Shown piece after piece: positions 15,972 to 26,961 of a stretch of DNA of 64,000 bases (the first letter of the stretch is position 1; the number at the start of each line of letters is the position of its first letter). The stretch covers positions 1 through 64,000 of the forward strand of contig CAYHHE010000001.1 in assembly GCA_964356295.1 (NCBI GenBank), in the 5' to 3' direction. The position numbers were made by a program, and so were the translations under genes. The DNA is from CAVQGZ01 sp964356295 (GTDB taxonomy: Bacteria > Actinomycetota > Actinomycetes > Jiangellales > Jiangellaceae). The notes under the pieces are model-generated. The model saw nothing but the letters and a program-made list of their open reading frames with translations. It was not told where the DNA came from and ran no database searches.

Positions 15972-16364
15972 ATGCTCGTTGTTGATTCCTCGGTCTGGAT
16001 CGAGGACCTGCGATCCGCCCCAGGCGGCTTCCTGCGCTTCGGTGAGCTCAAGCACCGGCGCGCGGATGAGCTCGCAGTGACCGAACCGATTCTGCTGGAG
16101 GTGCTCGCAGGTTCCCGGCAGTACGACCTCGTGCGGTCCCGCCTGAACGCGCTCCCGCTGCGCAGAGTCGACCCGTCACGTGACTATGAGGCCGCGGCCG
16201 CGTTGTTCCGGGAGGCCCGCCGGCAGGGCCTGACAGTTCGCAGCCTGAACGACTGCCTGATCGCCGCCGTTGCGCTCCGGCTCGGCGACGTCGTGGTCCA
16301 CCGCGACGAGGACTTCGAAGTGTTGTCCGGCATCACCGGGCTCCAGGCTCTAGACCTTCGCTGA
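15972..16364 (+). CDS. vapC: PIN-domain toxin ribonuclease VapC
   Basis: A 130-residue PIN-domain RNase, toxin of a type II toxin-antitoxin pair. The acidic metal-binding residues are present: Asp5 in VVDSSVWIEDL, Glu43 in LLEVLAG, Asp94 in SLNDCLIAAVAL and Asp112/Asp114 in HRDEDF. Length is normal. The ATG follows the antitoxin stop by 8 bp as in vapBC operons. The antitoxin is truncated while the toxin looks intact, so it may be unexpressed, weakened or neutralised by another VapB. Confidence 0.88.
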   Translation: MLVVDSSVWIEDLRSAPGGFLRFGELKHRRADELAVTEPILLEVLAGSRQYDLVRSRLNALPLRRVDPSRDYEAAAALFREARRQGLTVRSLNDCLIAAVALRLGDVVVHRDEDFEVLSGITGLQALDLR

Positions 16365-16586
16365 GGCCAAGACCCGGGCTGGTCGATCGGCGTGGGCCGC
16401 TCAGGACGCGGAGCCTGGTGTCACCGGCTGGGGCAGACTGGGCCGCTGCACCCGCCGCCAGAAAGGCGGACGCCACAGTCGAGAGCGCCGTATCCTGCAT
16501 AGCGGGCGTCCCCGAAATGGACGCGGGCCCCGACACAGCCACGGGCCGCCCGAGACTTGGCGGCAACCAACGGAAGGAACCGAGAC

Positions 16587-17099
16587 ATGGCAAACCCCTT
16601 CGAGGCGGCCCTCGACCAATCGGCCAAGCTCAGCATCAACCTCGCGGCGAAGTTGACTGGCATGTCGTCCGAGCAGGTCGCCGGCATCCTGGCTGACGGG
16701 ATCCCCAAGGCCATGGCGGAGGCGAAGGCCGACCCAGCAGCAGCGACCCAGGCGGTCAAGCAGGCCTTGGAGGCAGTGCCTGAGTCGGTGCAGTCGATGT
16801 ACGAGAAGGTGGAAGCCACCGCAGCGGCCCAGGGCGCGACGGTGGAGGACTTCACGAGGATGTTCGGCGCGTCGGCTACCACGCTTGCAGAGACCGCCTC
16901 GTCCATGGCGGGCGCCAGCAAGGAGCAGGCCGAGAAGGTTCTCGGCGCCGCCGTCCCAGCTGTCAAGGACGCCATGCGTGCCGGTGCGTCAGCAGCCGGC
17001 GCTGCCGCCGACTCCATCGACGCGGGCAAGGCGCAGGACCTGCTCGGACAGGCACAGGAGGCGACTGCCAAGGTCTTCGGCAGGCTCGCCGGTCGCTGA
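16587..17099 (+). CDS. alanine-rich helical protein with two similar repeats, unknown function
   Basis: A 170-residue acidic, alanine-rich soluble protein starting at ATG after AAGGAACCGAGAC. Two internal segments are alike: LTGMSSEQVAGILADGIPKAM (residues 23-43) and AGASKEQAEKVLGAAVPAVKDAM (about 108-130). The pattern recalls DUF937/YidB-type helical repeats but I cannot confirm it. No signal peptide or membrane segment. The 222 bp upstream (16365-16586) show only a weak 6-bp inverted repeat (GCGTCC/GGACGC, 16506-16524). Confidence 0.75.
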   Translation: MANPFEAALDQSAKLSINLAAKLTGMSSEQVAGILADGIPKAMAEAKADPAAATQAVKQALEAVPESVQSMYEKVEATAAAQGATVEDFTRMFGASATTLAETASSMAGASKEQAEKVLGAAVPAVKDAMRAGASAAGAAADSIDAGKAQDLLGQAQEATAKVFGRLAGR

Positions 17100-17122
17100 C
17101 TCGGCAGGTCACGACTCCAGGG

Positions 17123-18084
17123 GTGATTCGGCTGCGACGAGCACATGGCGCAGCGGTGGCGTGCACCACCGAGCAGACAGAGTTGGGCGAGGGAATCCGG
17201 TGGGACGACCGGCGGTTCGAGGTGCTTCGGGTCGACATCGTCGCTGGCCGCCTCTATCGCGACCGGGTACGAGGTGACGGGTCCTTGGAGCCGGTGGCCG
17301 TGTACCGGCTGCCCTGGCCTGTCGGAGTGGTGGCACCTGTTCGGGGTGAAGGCGGCTTCTTGCTGGGTGCCGGACGGGGCTTCGTCCACCTGGCGCTGGA
17401 CGGGACCTACCGCGTCGTCGCGGGTGAGGTGTCCCCGCCGCAGACCCGGATGAACGACGGTGGGTGTGACCCGGCGGGTCGGTTCTGGGCCGGGGCGCTG
17501 GCCGACGACCATCACGCCGGTGGGGGGTCGCTCTACCGGCTGGACAGCAGCGGCCGAGTTCAGCAGGTGCTGGACGGCCTGAGCATCCCCAACGGAATCG
17601 TCTGGACCGAGGACGGCAGCACGATGTACCTGGCCGACAGCGGTCCTGGCGTCGTGTACGCCTTCGACTTCGCCGCGTCGGAGGGCACCGTGTCGGCGCA
17701 GCGGGTACACATCACCGTCCCCCCGGACATCGGCGTACCGGACGGGATGACCATCGACTCCACCGGCGACCTGTGGGTCGCGATCTTCGGTGGCGGCCGC
17801 GTGCACCGCTACACCCCGGACGGCACCCTCAGGGAGGTGTTCGCCATCCCCGCACAACAGAGCACCTGCTGCGCATTCGCAGGGCCGGCCCAGAACCTCC
17901 TCTACGTCACCACGGCCACCGAGGGGTGGACTGACGAGCAGCGGCGGGCTGACCCGTCTGCCGGGCTTGTCTACCTGCTCACCCCGGATGCCGGCGGCCG
18001 GTCCACCGCGCCGTTCGTGCCAGATCCAGTCTGGTGGGAGTCGATCGAGGGTGACGTCGGCGCGGCAGTCATGGAGCAGGCGCG

Positions 18085-18088
<4 letters not shown>
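17123..18088 (+). CDS. SMP-30/gluconolactonase-family protein
   Basis: A 321-residue six-bladed beta-propeller of the SMP-30/regucalcin family. Metal-site motifs are visible: Glu in ELGEGIRWDDR, Asn in RMNDGGCDPAGRFWAG, Asn in IPNGIVWTEDG and Asp in VPDGMTIDS. Family members hydrolyse sugar lactones such as glucono- or xylonolactone. GTG start at 17123 is a choice; a GTG at 17156 is possible. The stop overlaps the following glycosidase start by 4 bp, so the pair is co-translated, suggesting consecutive steps on a sugar. Confidence 0.85.
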
Positions 18089-20754
<2,666 letters not shown>

Positions 20755-20835
20755 CTCCGGGGCGTCCTGTCGACCTCGAGCGGTCGTAGGTGCCGTGCCC
20801 TGCGCGGCTCGTCATCTCTCGTCCCGGTCTCGCAC

Positions 20836-20841
20836 TAGAGT
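20836..20841 (+). promoter_or_regulatory. candidate -10 box for the polyamine-type ABC operon
   Basis: TAGAGT, a TANNNT box. An in-frame GTG at 20850 lies 8 nt behind it and could be a leaderless start; a Shine-Dalgarno-led GTG at 20886 competes. No clear -35. Confidence 0.4.
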
Positions 20842-20885
20842 CCGGCGCGGTGATGAGGGTGGCCGCACTGGAGGGGGAGGCGCGC

Positions 20886-21938
20886 GTGACGGACAGGCTC
20901 GAGCGGCCCGCGTCGGTGCGCCTGCGCCGGCTGCACAAGCAGTTCGGTCACGCAGAGGGTGCCGTCGTCGCCGTCCGGGACGTTGACCTCGACATCGCCG
21001 ATGGGGAGTTCCTTACGCTCCTCGGACCCTCTGGCTCAGGAAAGACCACCGTGCTGCGGATGATCGCCGGATTCGAGCAGCCCACGGGGGGGCAGGTGTA
21101 CCTCGGTGACGTCGACGTCACCCGCACAGCGCCCTTCGACAGGGATGTCAACACTGTCTTCCAGGACTACGCGCTGTTCCCGCACATGACGGTCCAGCAG
21201 AACGTGGAGTACGGGCTCCGCGTGAAGGGCACGAAGAAGCAGGAGAGGCGGCAGCGCGCCGCCGAGGCACTGGCCTCGGTCCGGCTGGCCGACTACGGCG
21301 CTCGACGACCGTCGCAGCTCTCCGGTGGGCAGCGTCAGCGGGTCGCGCTCGCTCGGGCGCTGGTGAACCGACCGAAGGTGCTTCTGCTCGACGAGCCCCT
21401 CGGCGCCCTCGACCTCAAGCTTCGAGAGCAGATGCAGGTCGAGCTCAAGGCTCTGCAGCGCCAGGTCGGAATCACCTTCGTATTCGTCACCCATGACCAA
21501 GAGGAAGCCCTGACGATGTCGGACCGGATCGCGGTCTTCAACGAAGGCCGGATCGAGCAGGTGGGGACGCCCACGGAGGTCTACGAGCATCCCGCGACCG
21601 AGTTCGTCGCCGGGTTCGTGGGAACCTCGAACCTGCTCAGCGGTGATGCTGCACGGGCCGTCGTCGGCTCGTCAGAGGCGGTCAGTGTCCGGCCCGAGAA
21701 GCTGCGGCTCGTCGCTCCTGGCGCTGAGGTCGGTCCAGGGGAGCACGGCGTGGACGGGACCGTCCAGGAGGTGGTCTACGCCGGGCCATCCACCCGGTTC
21801 GTGGTGGGTCTTGACGTGGGGGGACGCCTCGTGGTGGCTCAGCAGAACCAGCACGTGTCGTCGATGGACGTCATGAGCCTGCGCGGCACCCGGGTGAGGC
21901 TGATCTGGGACCGCGACAATGAGTTCCGCGTCTCCTGA
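20886..21938 (+). CDS. potA: spermidine/putrescine-type ABC transporter ATP-binding protein
   Basis: A 350-residue PotA-type ATPase: Walker A GPSGSGKTT, signature QLSGGQRQRVALARAL, Walker B VLLLDEPLGALD, H-loop VTHDQEEAL and a C-terminal TOBE-like domain. It energises uptake through the PotB/PotC pair. I use the GTG at 20886, preceded by GAGGGGGAGGCGCGC, which matches the usual family N-terminus; a leaderless GTG at 20850 would add 12 residues. First gene of potABCD-type operon in the order A-D-B-C. Polyamine specificity is by family only. Confidence 0.9.
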   Translation: MTDRLERPASVRLRRLHKQFGHAEGAVVAVRDVDLDIADGEFLTLLGPSGSGKTTVLRMIAGFEQPTGGQVYLGDVDVTRTAPFDRDVNTVFQDYALFPHMTVQQNVEYGLRVKGTKKQERRQRAAEALASVRLADYGARRPSQLSGGQRQRVALARALVNRPKVLLLDEPLGALDLKLREQMQVELKALQRQVGITFVFVTHDQEEALTMSDRIAVFNEGRIEQVGTPTEVYEHPATEFVAGFVGTSNLLSGDAARAVVGSSEAVSVRPEKLRLVAPGAEVGPGEHGVDGTVQEVVYAGPSTRFVVGLDVGGRLVVAQQNQHVSSMDVMSLRGTRVRLIWDRDNEFRVS

Positions 21939-22004
21939 CGTGGTGAAGTTGCCGCTGGACGTGAAGCGGCACTGGACGTCCCGGGAGGGACAGGGGAGGT
22001 GAAG

Positions 22005-23231
22005 ATGTCGCGATCGCGACTCATCAAGGCGGCTGCGCTTGTCTCGGGGGTGGCGCTGCTCGCTACCGCGTGTGGCTCGGACTCCGGCGGAGGGGATGAC
22101 GGGGGCGCGCAGGCCACCGACGACACCGCCGCCGACTCGCTCGGCGGCGCCGCGTACGAGGGCCCCGTCGGGGACGAGACGGGGACGCTGAACGTACTCG
22201 CATGGCCTGGCTACGCCGAGGACGGTTCGACTGACCCGGCCGTGGACTGGGTGACGCCGTTCGAGGAGGAGACCGGGTGCGAGGTCAACGTCAAGGTCTT
22301 TGCCACGTCCAACGAGGCGGTGCAGCTGTTCCAGACTGGTCAATATGACGTGCTCTCCGCGTCCGGTGATGCGTCGCTTCGGCTCGTCTACGGCGAGCTG
22401 GTGCAGCCGGTCAACCTTGACCTCATCCCCAACTACAAGGACATCATCCCCGAGCTGAAGGACCAGCCGTGGAACTCCGTGAACGGGGTCAACTACGGCG
22501 TGCCTCACGGTCGTGGGGCGAACCTGCTGCTCTACACGCTTGCCGAGTACCCCGAGGCACCGACGTCATGGGCAGACATGTGGGAGGCGGACTCGCCGGC
22601 AGCCGGCAAGGTCAGCCCGTACGACGACGCGATCTACATCGCCGACGCCGCGGTCTACCTGATGGCCACCCAGCCCGAGCTCGGCATCGAGAACCCCTAC
22701 GCGCTCGACCAGGAGCAGTTCGACGCTGCCATCGCGCTGCTGGAGCAGCAGAAGCCGCTGGTGAGCGAGTACTGGGGTGACGTGGTCAAGCAGGGTCAGG
22801 GCCTCGCCGCAGGGTCCACGCTGCAGTCCCAGGGCTGGCAGCTCACGGCGAACCTGGCCAACTCCGACGGCGAGGTCGTCGGGACGACCAAGCCGGAGGA
22901 AGGCGCCACGGGCTGGTCGGACACCTGGATGATCAAGAAGGACACCGAGGTCGTCGACTGCGCCTACAAGTGGCTGGACCACGTCATCTCGCCGGAGGTC
23001 AACGCCCAGATCGCTGAGTGGTTCGGCGAGGCCCCGGCCAACCAGAAGTCCTGCGAGCTCACCGAGAACCCGGACCACTGCACGTTGTTCCATGCTGAGG
23101 AGAGCGACTACTGGGACGACGTGTACTACTGGACAACGCCCACCGAGCAGTGCCTGGACGGTCGGACCGACGTGGCGTGCGTCGGCTACGACGACTGGGT
23201 CCAGGCGTGGTCGGCGCTGCGCAGTGGATGA
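22005..23231 (+). CDS. potD: spermidine/putrescine-type substrate-binding lipoprotein
   Basis: A 408-residue extracytoplasmic binding protein. Signal peptide with lipobox LLATAC followed by a low-complexity GSDSGGGDDGG linker. The mature part has the PotD-like start TLNVLAWPGYAEDG and later INQ-type segments such as GVNYGVPHGRGANLL and ATGWSDTWMIKKDTEVVDCAYKWLDHV. The ATG is placed at 22005 behind CAGGGGAGGTGAAG; the GTG two codons earlier overlaps that ribosome site. Clustered with its ATPase and two permeases. Confidence 0.88.
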   Translation: MSRSRLIKAAALVSGVALLATACGSDSGGGDDGGAQATDDTAADSLGGAAYEGPVGDETGTLNVLAWPGYAEDGSTDPAVDWVTPFEEETGCEVNVKVFATSNEAVQLFQTGQYDVLSASGDASLRLVYGELVQPVNLDLIPNYKDIIPELKDQPWNSVNGVNYGVPHGRGANLLLYTLAEYPEAPTSWADMWEADSPAAGKVSPYDDAIYIADAAVYLMATQPELGIENPYALDQEQFDAAIALLEQQKPLVSEYWGDVVKQGQGLAAGSTLQSQGWQLTANLANSDGEVVGTTKPEEGATGWSDTWMIKKDTEVVDCAYKWLDHVISPEVNAQIAEWFGEAPANQKSCELTENPDHCTLFHAEESDYWDDVYYWTTPTEQCLDGRTDVACVGYDDWVQAWSALRSG

Positions 23232-23276
23232 CCCACTGACCGGCGGCTGACCGCAACGAGAGGGGACGCGAGCAGC

Positions 23277-24194
23277 GTGAGCGTGCTGGGCAAGGCGCCG
23301 TCAGCACCTACGGCGCCGCCGGCAGGTCCCGGACCGGTGCGTGCGGTGCAGTCCTACCTGCACCGCACCGTATGGGTGCGGCTTGTCACGCTGCTCGCGC
23401 TCCCCCTCACCTGGCTCGTCCTGATCTACCTGGTGCCGCTGGCACTCCTGTTCGTCACAGCGCTGTGGAGCACCGACAGCTTCACCGGCCTTGTGGTGCG
23501 GGAGCTGTCGCTGGAGAACTTCCGCGAGATCTTCACCGAGCCCGCATTCCTGCTCACGGTGCTGCGGACCGTTGTGGTGGCCGCGACGGTGACGGTCCTG
23601 TGCACGCTCGTCGCGCTGCCGATGGCCTTCTTCATGGTTCGGGTGGCTCAGCCGCGGTGGCGCCCCCTGATGCTCGCGCTCGTGCTGACCCCCCTGTGGG
23701 CGGCCTACTTGGTCAAGGTGTACGCCTGGCGAACCATGCTCAACCCGCAGAGCGGGCTGGCCGCGGACGCGCTGGGCTGGGTCGGGCTTTCGGCTCCGGG
23801 CTACGGCCTTGGTGCGGTCACGGTCGTGCTGACGTACCTGTGGCTTCCATACATGGTGCTCCCGGTCTACACCGCACTGGCAGGCATGCCGGAGTCGCTG
23901 GTGGACGCAGCCGCCGACCTGGGTGCCAAGCCGTGGCGCACGTTCCGTGACGTCATGGTGCCGATCCTCTGGCCGGCCATCGTCGCCGGCTCGGTCTTCA
24001 CATTCTCGCTGAGCATGGGCGACTACATCACCGTCCAGCTCGTCGGAGGCACCGCGCAGATGCTGGGGAACGTCGTGTACCAGAACTTCTCGGTGAACCT
24101 TCCGTTCGCGGCCGCCATGGCCACGCTGCCCGTCATCGTGATGATCGGCTACCTGCTGGCCGCCCGGCGCACCGGCGCCCTGGAGAGCCTGTGA
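23277..24194 (+). CDS. potB: polyamine-type ABC transporter permease
   Basis: A 305-residue MetI-type permease with six predicted membrane segments and the EAA loop SLVDAAADLGAKPWRTFRDVMVPIL near residue 205, the contact site for the ATPase. N-terminal 30 residues are Pro/Ala-rich and cytoplasmic. GTG start behind AGAGGGG; another GTG two codons on is possible. PotB-like, pairs with the next gene. Confidence 0.88.
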   Translation: MSVLGKAPSAPTAPPAGPGPVRAVQSYLHRTVWVRLVTLLALPLTWLVLIYLVPLALLFVTALWSTDSFTGLVVRELSLENFREIFTEPAFLLTVLRTVVVAATVTVLCTLVALPMAFFMVRVAQPRWRPLMLALVLTPLWAAYLVKVYAWRTMLNPQSGLAADALGWVGLSAPGYGLGAVTVVLTYLWLPYMVLPVYTALAGMPESLVDAAADLGAKPWRTFRDVMVPILWPAIVAGSVFTFSLSMGDYITVQLVGGTAQMLGNVVYQNFSVNLPFAAAMATLPVIVMIGYLLAARRTGALESL

Positions 24195-24201
24195 GGGTGC
24201 G

Positions 24202-25005
24202 ATGACTCTCAGCCGTCCGGTCAAGTGGGTGCTCGGTGCGCTGATGGCGCTGGGGCTCGCGTTCATCTATGTCCCGCTTGCCGTGGTGGTCATCAACTCG
24301 TTCAACGCCAGCGCGACGTTCGCATGGCCTCCGACGGAGCTCACCCTCGAGTGGTGGCAGGCGGCGTTCGCCAACGAGGGGGTCCGTCAAGCGCTGGTGA
24401 CTTCGCTCAGGCTGGCTGCCGTGGCCACCATGCTGGCCCTGGTGCTGGGGACGTTGGCGGCGATGGCGCTCGCGCGCTACGAGTTCTTCGGACGCGACGT
24501 CGTGTCTTTGCTGTTCGTGCTGCCTATCGCGTTGCCGGGCATCGTCACCGGCATCGCGCTCAACAACGTGTTCACCACGTATCTCGGTGGGTTGACGTTC
24601 GTCACGCTCGTGATCGGACACGCCACGTTCTGCATCGTGGTGGTCATCAACAACGCTGCCGCCCGACTGCGCCGGACATCGCCGTCCATGGAAGAGGCGT
24701 CGATGGATCTCGGAGCCACCAGAGCCCGCACCTTCCGACTGGTGACGTTCCCTGCCCTGAGCAGCGCGCTGTTCGCCGGGGGGCTGCTGGCGTTCGGCCT
24801 GTCGTTCGACGAGATCATCGTGACGACGTTCACCGCTGGACCTGGTGTGCAGACCCTGCCGCTGTGGATCTTCCAGAACCTCTTCCGGCCGAACCAGGCA
24901 CCGGTCGTCAACGTCGTCGCTGCCTTCCTGGTCGTGGTCTCGATCGTTCCTGTCTACCTCGCGAATCGGCTTTCGGGTGGCTCGGTCACCGGCGCCGGCC
25001 GGTAG
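24202..25005 (+). CDS. potC: polyamine-type ABC transporter permease
   Basis: A 267-residue MetI-type permease, PotC-like. Six membrane segments and the EAA loop EEASMDLGATRARTFRLVTFP near residue 170. ATG 7 bp behind potB. Last gene of the operon; its stop lies 1 bp before the end of the convergent esterase gene. Confidence 0.88.
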   Translation: MTLSRPVKWVLGALMALGLAFIYVPLAVVVINSFNASATFAWPPTELTLEWWQAAFANEGVRQALVTSLRLAAVATMLALVLGTLAAMALARYEFFGRDVVSLLFVLPIALPGIVTGIALNNVFTTYLGGLTFVTLVIGHATFCIVVVINNAAARLRRTSPSMEEASMDLGATRARTFRLVTFPALSSALFAGGLLAFGLSFDEIIVTTFTAGPGVQTLPLWIFQNLFRPNQAPVVNVVAAFLVVVSIVPVYLANRLSGGSVTGAGR

Positions 25006-25006
25006 C

Positions 25007-25879
25007 TCAGCGCTGCTGTGTCGGAGCCGTGCCGGGCAGTCCGAGCCATGCCGACACCAAGGGCCCCGCGACCTGCGCGTTGTAGACCGAGTCGTGGTCG
25101 ACGCCTTCCGGGTACTCGGTGGCCACCTCGTGACCGGCGGACTCCAACGCTGCGGCGAACTGCTCGGTGAGCTGCTTCGGGACCAGGGGGTCGGCGGCCC
25201 CGTGCACGAGGAGCACGGGCAGGTCCGGCCGCTCATCGGCCAGGGCCATCGGGTCGCCGGGCGCCCAGTCCGCAGGGTCGGGCAGGCCGGGCCCGAACAG
25301 GTTGGCCGCCACGTCCGGGACGTCGGTGACGGCGGACAGACCAGCCAGACCGATGAGGCGGTCCGGGAACGCCGCAGGACTGGGGCAGCCCTGCTCGTCG
25401 GTGAACTCGTCAGGGTCCAGGGCGACCAGCGCCGCGAGGGTCGCGCCCGCGGAGTGCCCGAGGACGACCACCTCCGAGGGGGGCCGTCCTCGGCGTGTCG
25501 CCTCGGCGGCGGCGAAGGCGACACCGCACGCCACGTCCTGGACCGGTGTCGGGAAGAACGCATCCTGCGCTGCGGTCCGGTACGTGGTCGTCGCAGCGGT
25601 CGCCCCGTCCCTGGCCAGCGACTCGGCCAACGGGACCATCCCGGTCGGGTCGGCCGACACGAAGCTGCCGCCGGGCACCAGCACCACCAGCGGTGAGGGT
25701 CCCTGGAGGGACGCAGGCGACAGGATGAGTGTCGTGGTCAGGCCCGGACCGACCGAGTGCGTGGTCGCCGGAAGCGTCGCTGTCGGCGCGGAAGCCTCGT
25801 CGTCGGCCGTCGTGTCGTTCGAGCATGCAGCCAGGGCGGCGACCACGACGCATGTGCCGGCGACGGCGCGACGCCCCAT
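25007..25879 (-). CDS. alpha/beta-hydrolase lipoprotein (BD-FAE/esterase type)
   Basis: A 290-residue secreted lipoprotein esterase. Signal peptide MGRRAVAGTCVVVAALAAC ends in a lipobox. The alpha/beta fold shows the oxyanion segment VVLVPGGSF, the nucleophile elbow GHSAG, the acid in LLVHGAADPLVP and the His in EGVDHDS. Family members deacetylate esters such as sugar esters. The ATG chosen overlaps the upstream gene's stop by one base (TGATG) and gives the lipobox; 31 further open codons upstream belong to the neighbouring gene region. Substrate unknown. Confidence 0.83.
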   Translation of the reverse strand: MGRRAVAGTCVVVAALAACSNDTTADDEASAPTATLPATTHSVGPGLTTTLILSPASLQGPSPLVVLVPGGSFVSADPTGMVPLAESLARDGATAATTTYRTAAQDAFFPTPVQDVACGVAFAAAEATRRGRPPSEVVVLGHSAGATLAALVALDPDEFTDEQGCPSPAAFPDRLIGLAGLSAVTDVPDVAANLFGPGLPDPADWAPGDPMALADERPDLPVLLVHGAADPLVPKQLTEQFAAALESAGHEVATEYPEGVDHDSVYNAQVAGPLVSAWLGLPGTAPTQQR

Positions 25880-26340
25880 CAGGGGCCCATCCGCGCTGAG
25901 TAGTCCCAGGCGTGCATCGTCACCGGTGTCAGTCGCAGCGCGACCTCGCTCGTCGCGCGCGACCGCAACCACCGTGCCAAGCCGGACGAGGGGTCATCGA
26001 GGTAGCGGTGGATGAGTCGCTCGAGGACGTCGGCTGCGCCGAGCTCGACGATCTCTGCCACGGCCTGGCCGCGCACCCCCCGGTAGGGCTGCGTGTCACC
26101 GGCGACCTCGTATCCGACCCTCGGGTCGGCACGCAGCCGCCGGACGATCACTGCGTCGGCCTGCGTGGCGCACCAGATCGCGCCGTCGTGGACGTCGAAC
26201 CACATGGACTGGACCATCGCTCCGTTTCGTCCTGACGTCGCCAGGCGGATGGGGATGACCTGGCTGGACAGGAAGGACCCGGCTGTCGAGGAGTCCCACG
26301 GCCCGGTGGGCTCCGGCAGGGTCGACCTCGGTCGCGGCAC
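25879..26340 (-). CDS. pyridoxamine 5'-phosphate oxidase-like flavin/F420-binding protein
   Basis: A 153-residue split-barrel protein of the PNPOx-like superfamily, with PIRLATSGRNGAMVQSMWFDV, ADAVIVRRLRADPRVGYEV and a C-terminal strand ALRLTPVTMHAWDYS. In actinomycetes such proteins often bind FMN, F420 or heme. I prefer the GTG at 26340, preceded by TTGGAGGACGATCATCCG; a TTG at 26358 is possible. Its stop overlaps the esterase ATG. Role unknown. The 122 bp upstream (26341-26462) show nothing clear beyond this ribosome site. Confidence 0.72.
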   Translation of the reverse strand: MPRPRSTLPEPTGPWDSSTAGSFLSSQVIPIRLATSGRNGAMVQSMWFDVHDGAIWCATQADAVIVRRLRADPRVGYEVAGDTQPYRGVRGQAVAEIVELGAADVLERLIHRYLDDPSSGLARWLRSRATSEVALRLTPVTMHAWDYSARMGP

Positions 26341-26462
26341 CGGATGATCGTCCTCCAACGACCCTCGCGCGCGCCAGGCCCTGTCTGGGGTGCGCGGTCG
26401 ACCTGGTCAGTCGGGCGCTGTGGGCGCAGGACCACGATCCGGCAGAGATGATCGCGGGGTGA

Positions 26463-26933
26463 TCAGGAGATGAGGCCCAGCGCGTAGGCCCCCACGGTCG
26501 CGCTGAGCTCGGCCACCCTGGCAAGGTCGTCCTCGTCGGGAGGGCCGACCACCGACACCGGTTCGGCGACCGACCGCCAGGACAACCCGGTGGTCACGGT
26601 ACGGATCGAGCGGGCAGCGCCCGCGGTGTCGTCGTTGCCGTGGATGTACACGCCGAAGGGCAGGCCGACGGTGGCACTCAGGCAGGGGTAGTAGACGACG
26701 TCGAAGAAGTGCTTCAGTGCCCCGGACATGTAGCCGATGTTGGCCGGTGTGCCCAGCAGCACCGCGGTCGCGCCCAGCACGTCGGCCGGCCCGGCGCTCA
26801 GCGCGGGTCGCACCGCGACGTCCAGCCCCTCGAGTGCCTCGTCGTGCGCCCCGTCCACGGCCGCCTCGAGCAGGGACTGGAGTGCGGGGGAGGGGGTGTG
26901 GTGGACCACCAGCAGCCGCGCCGCGTCCGACAT
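26463..26933 (-). CDS. flavodoxin / NADPH-FMN-reductase-like protein
   Basis: A 156-residue flavodoxin-fold protein: N-terminal phosphate loop LLVVHHTPSPALQSLLEA, LLGTPANIGYMSGALKHFFD typical of WrbA/NADPH-dependent FMN reductase-like proteins, and a C-terminal helix. It probably binds FMN. ATG start MSDAARLL. It precedes the sucrose phosphorylase-type gene in the opposite order of transcription, that is, it lies downstream of it with a 28-bp gap, so the two may share a transcript. Partner unknown. Confidence 0.8.
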   Translation of the reverse strand: MSDAARLLVVHHTPSPALQSLLEAAVDGAHDEALEGLDVAVRPALSAGPADVLGATAVLLGTPANIGYMSGALKHFFDVVYYPCLSATVGLPFGVYIHGNDDTAGAARSIRTVTTGLSWRSVAEPVSVVGPPDEDDLARVAELSATVGAYALGLIS

Positions 26934-26961
26934 CAGCGGGTCACCACCGACCGTCGAGTGA

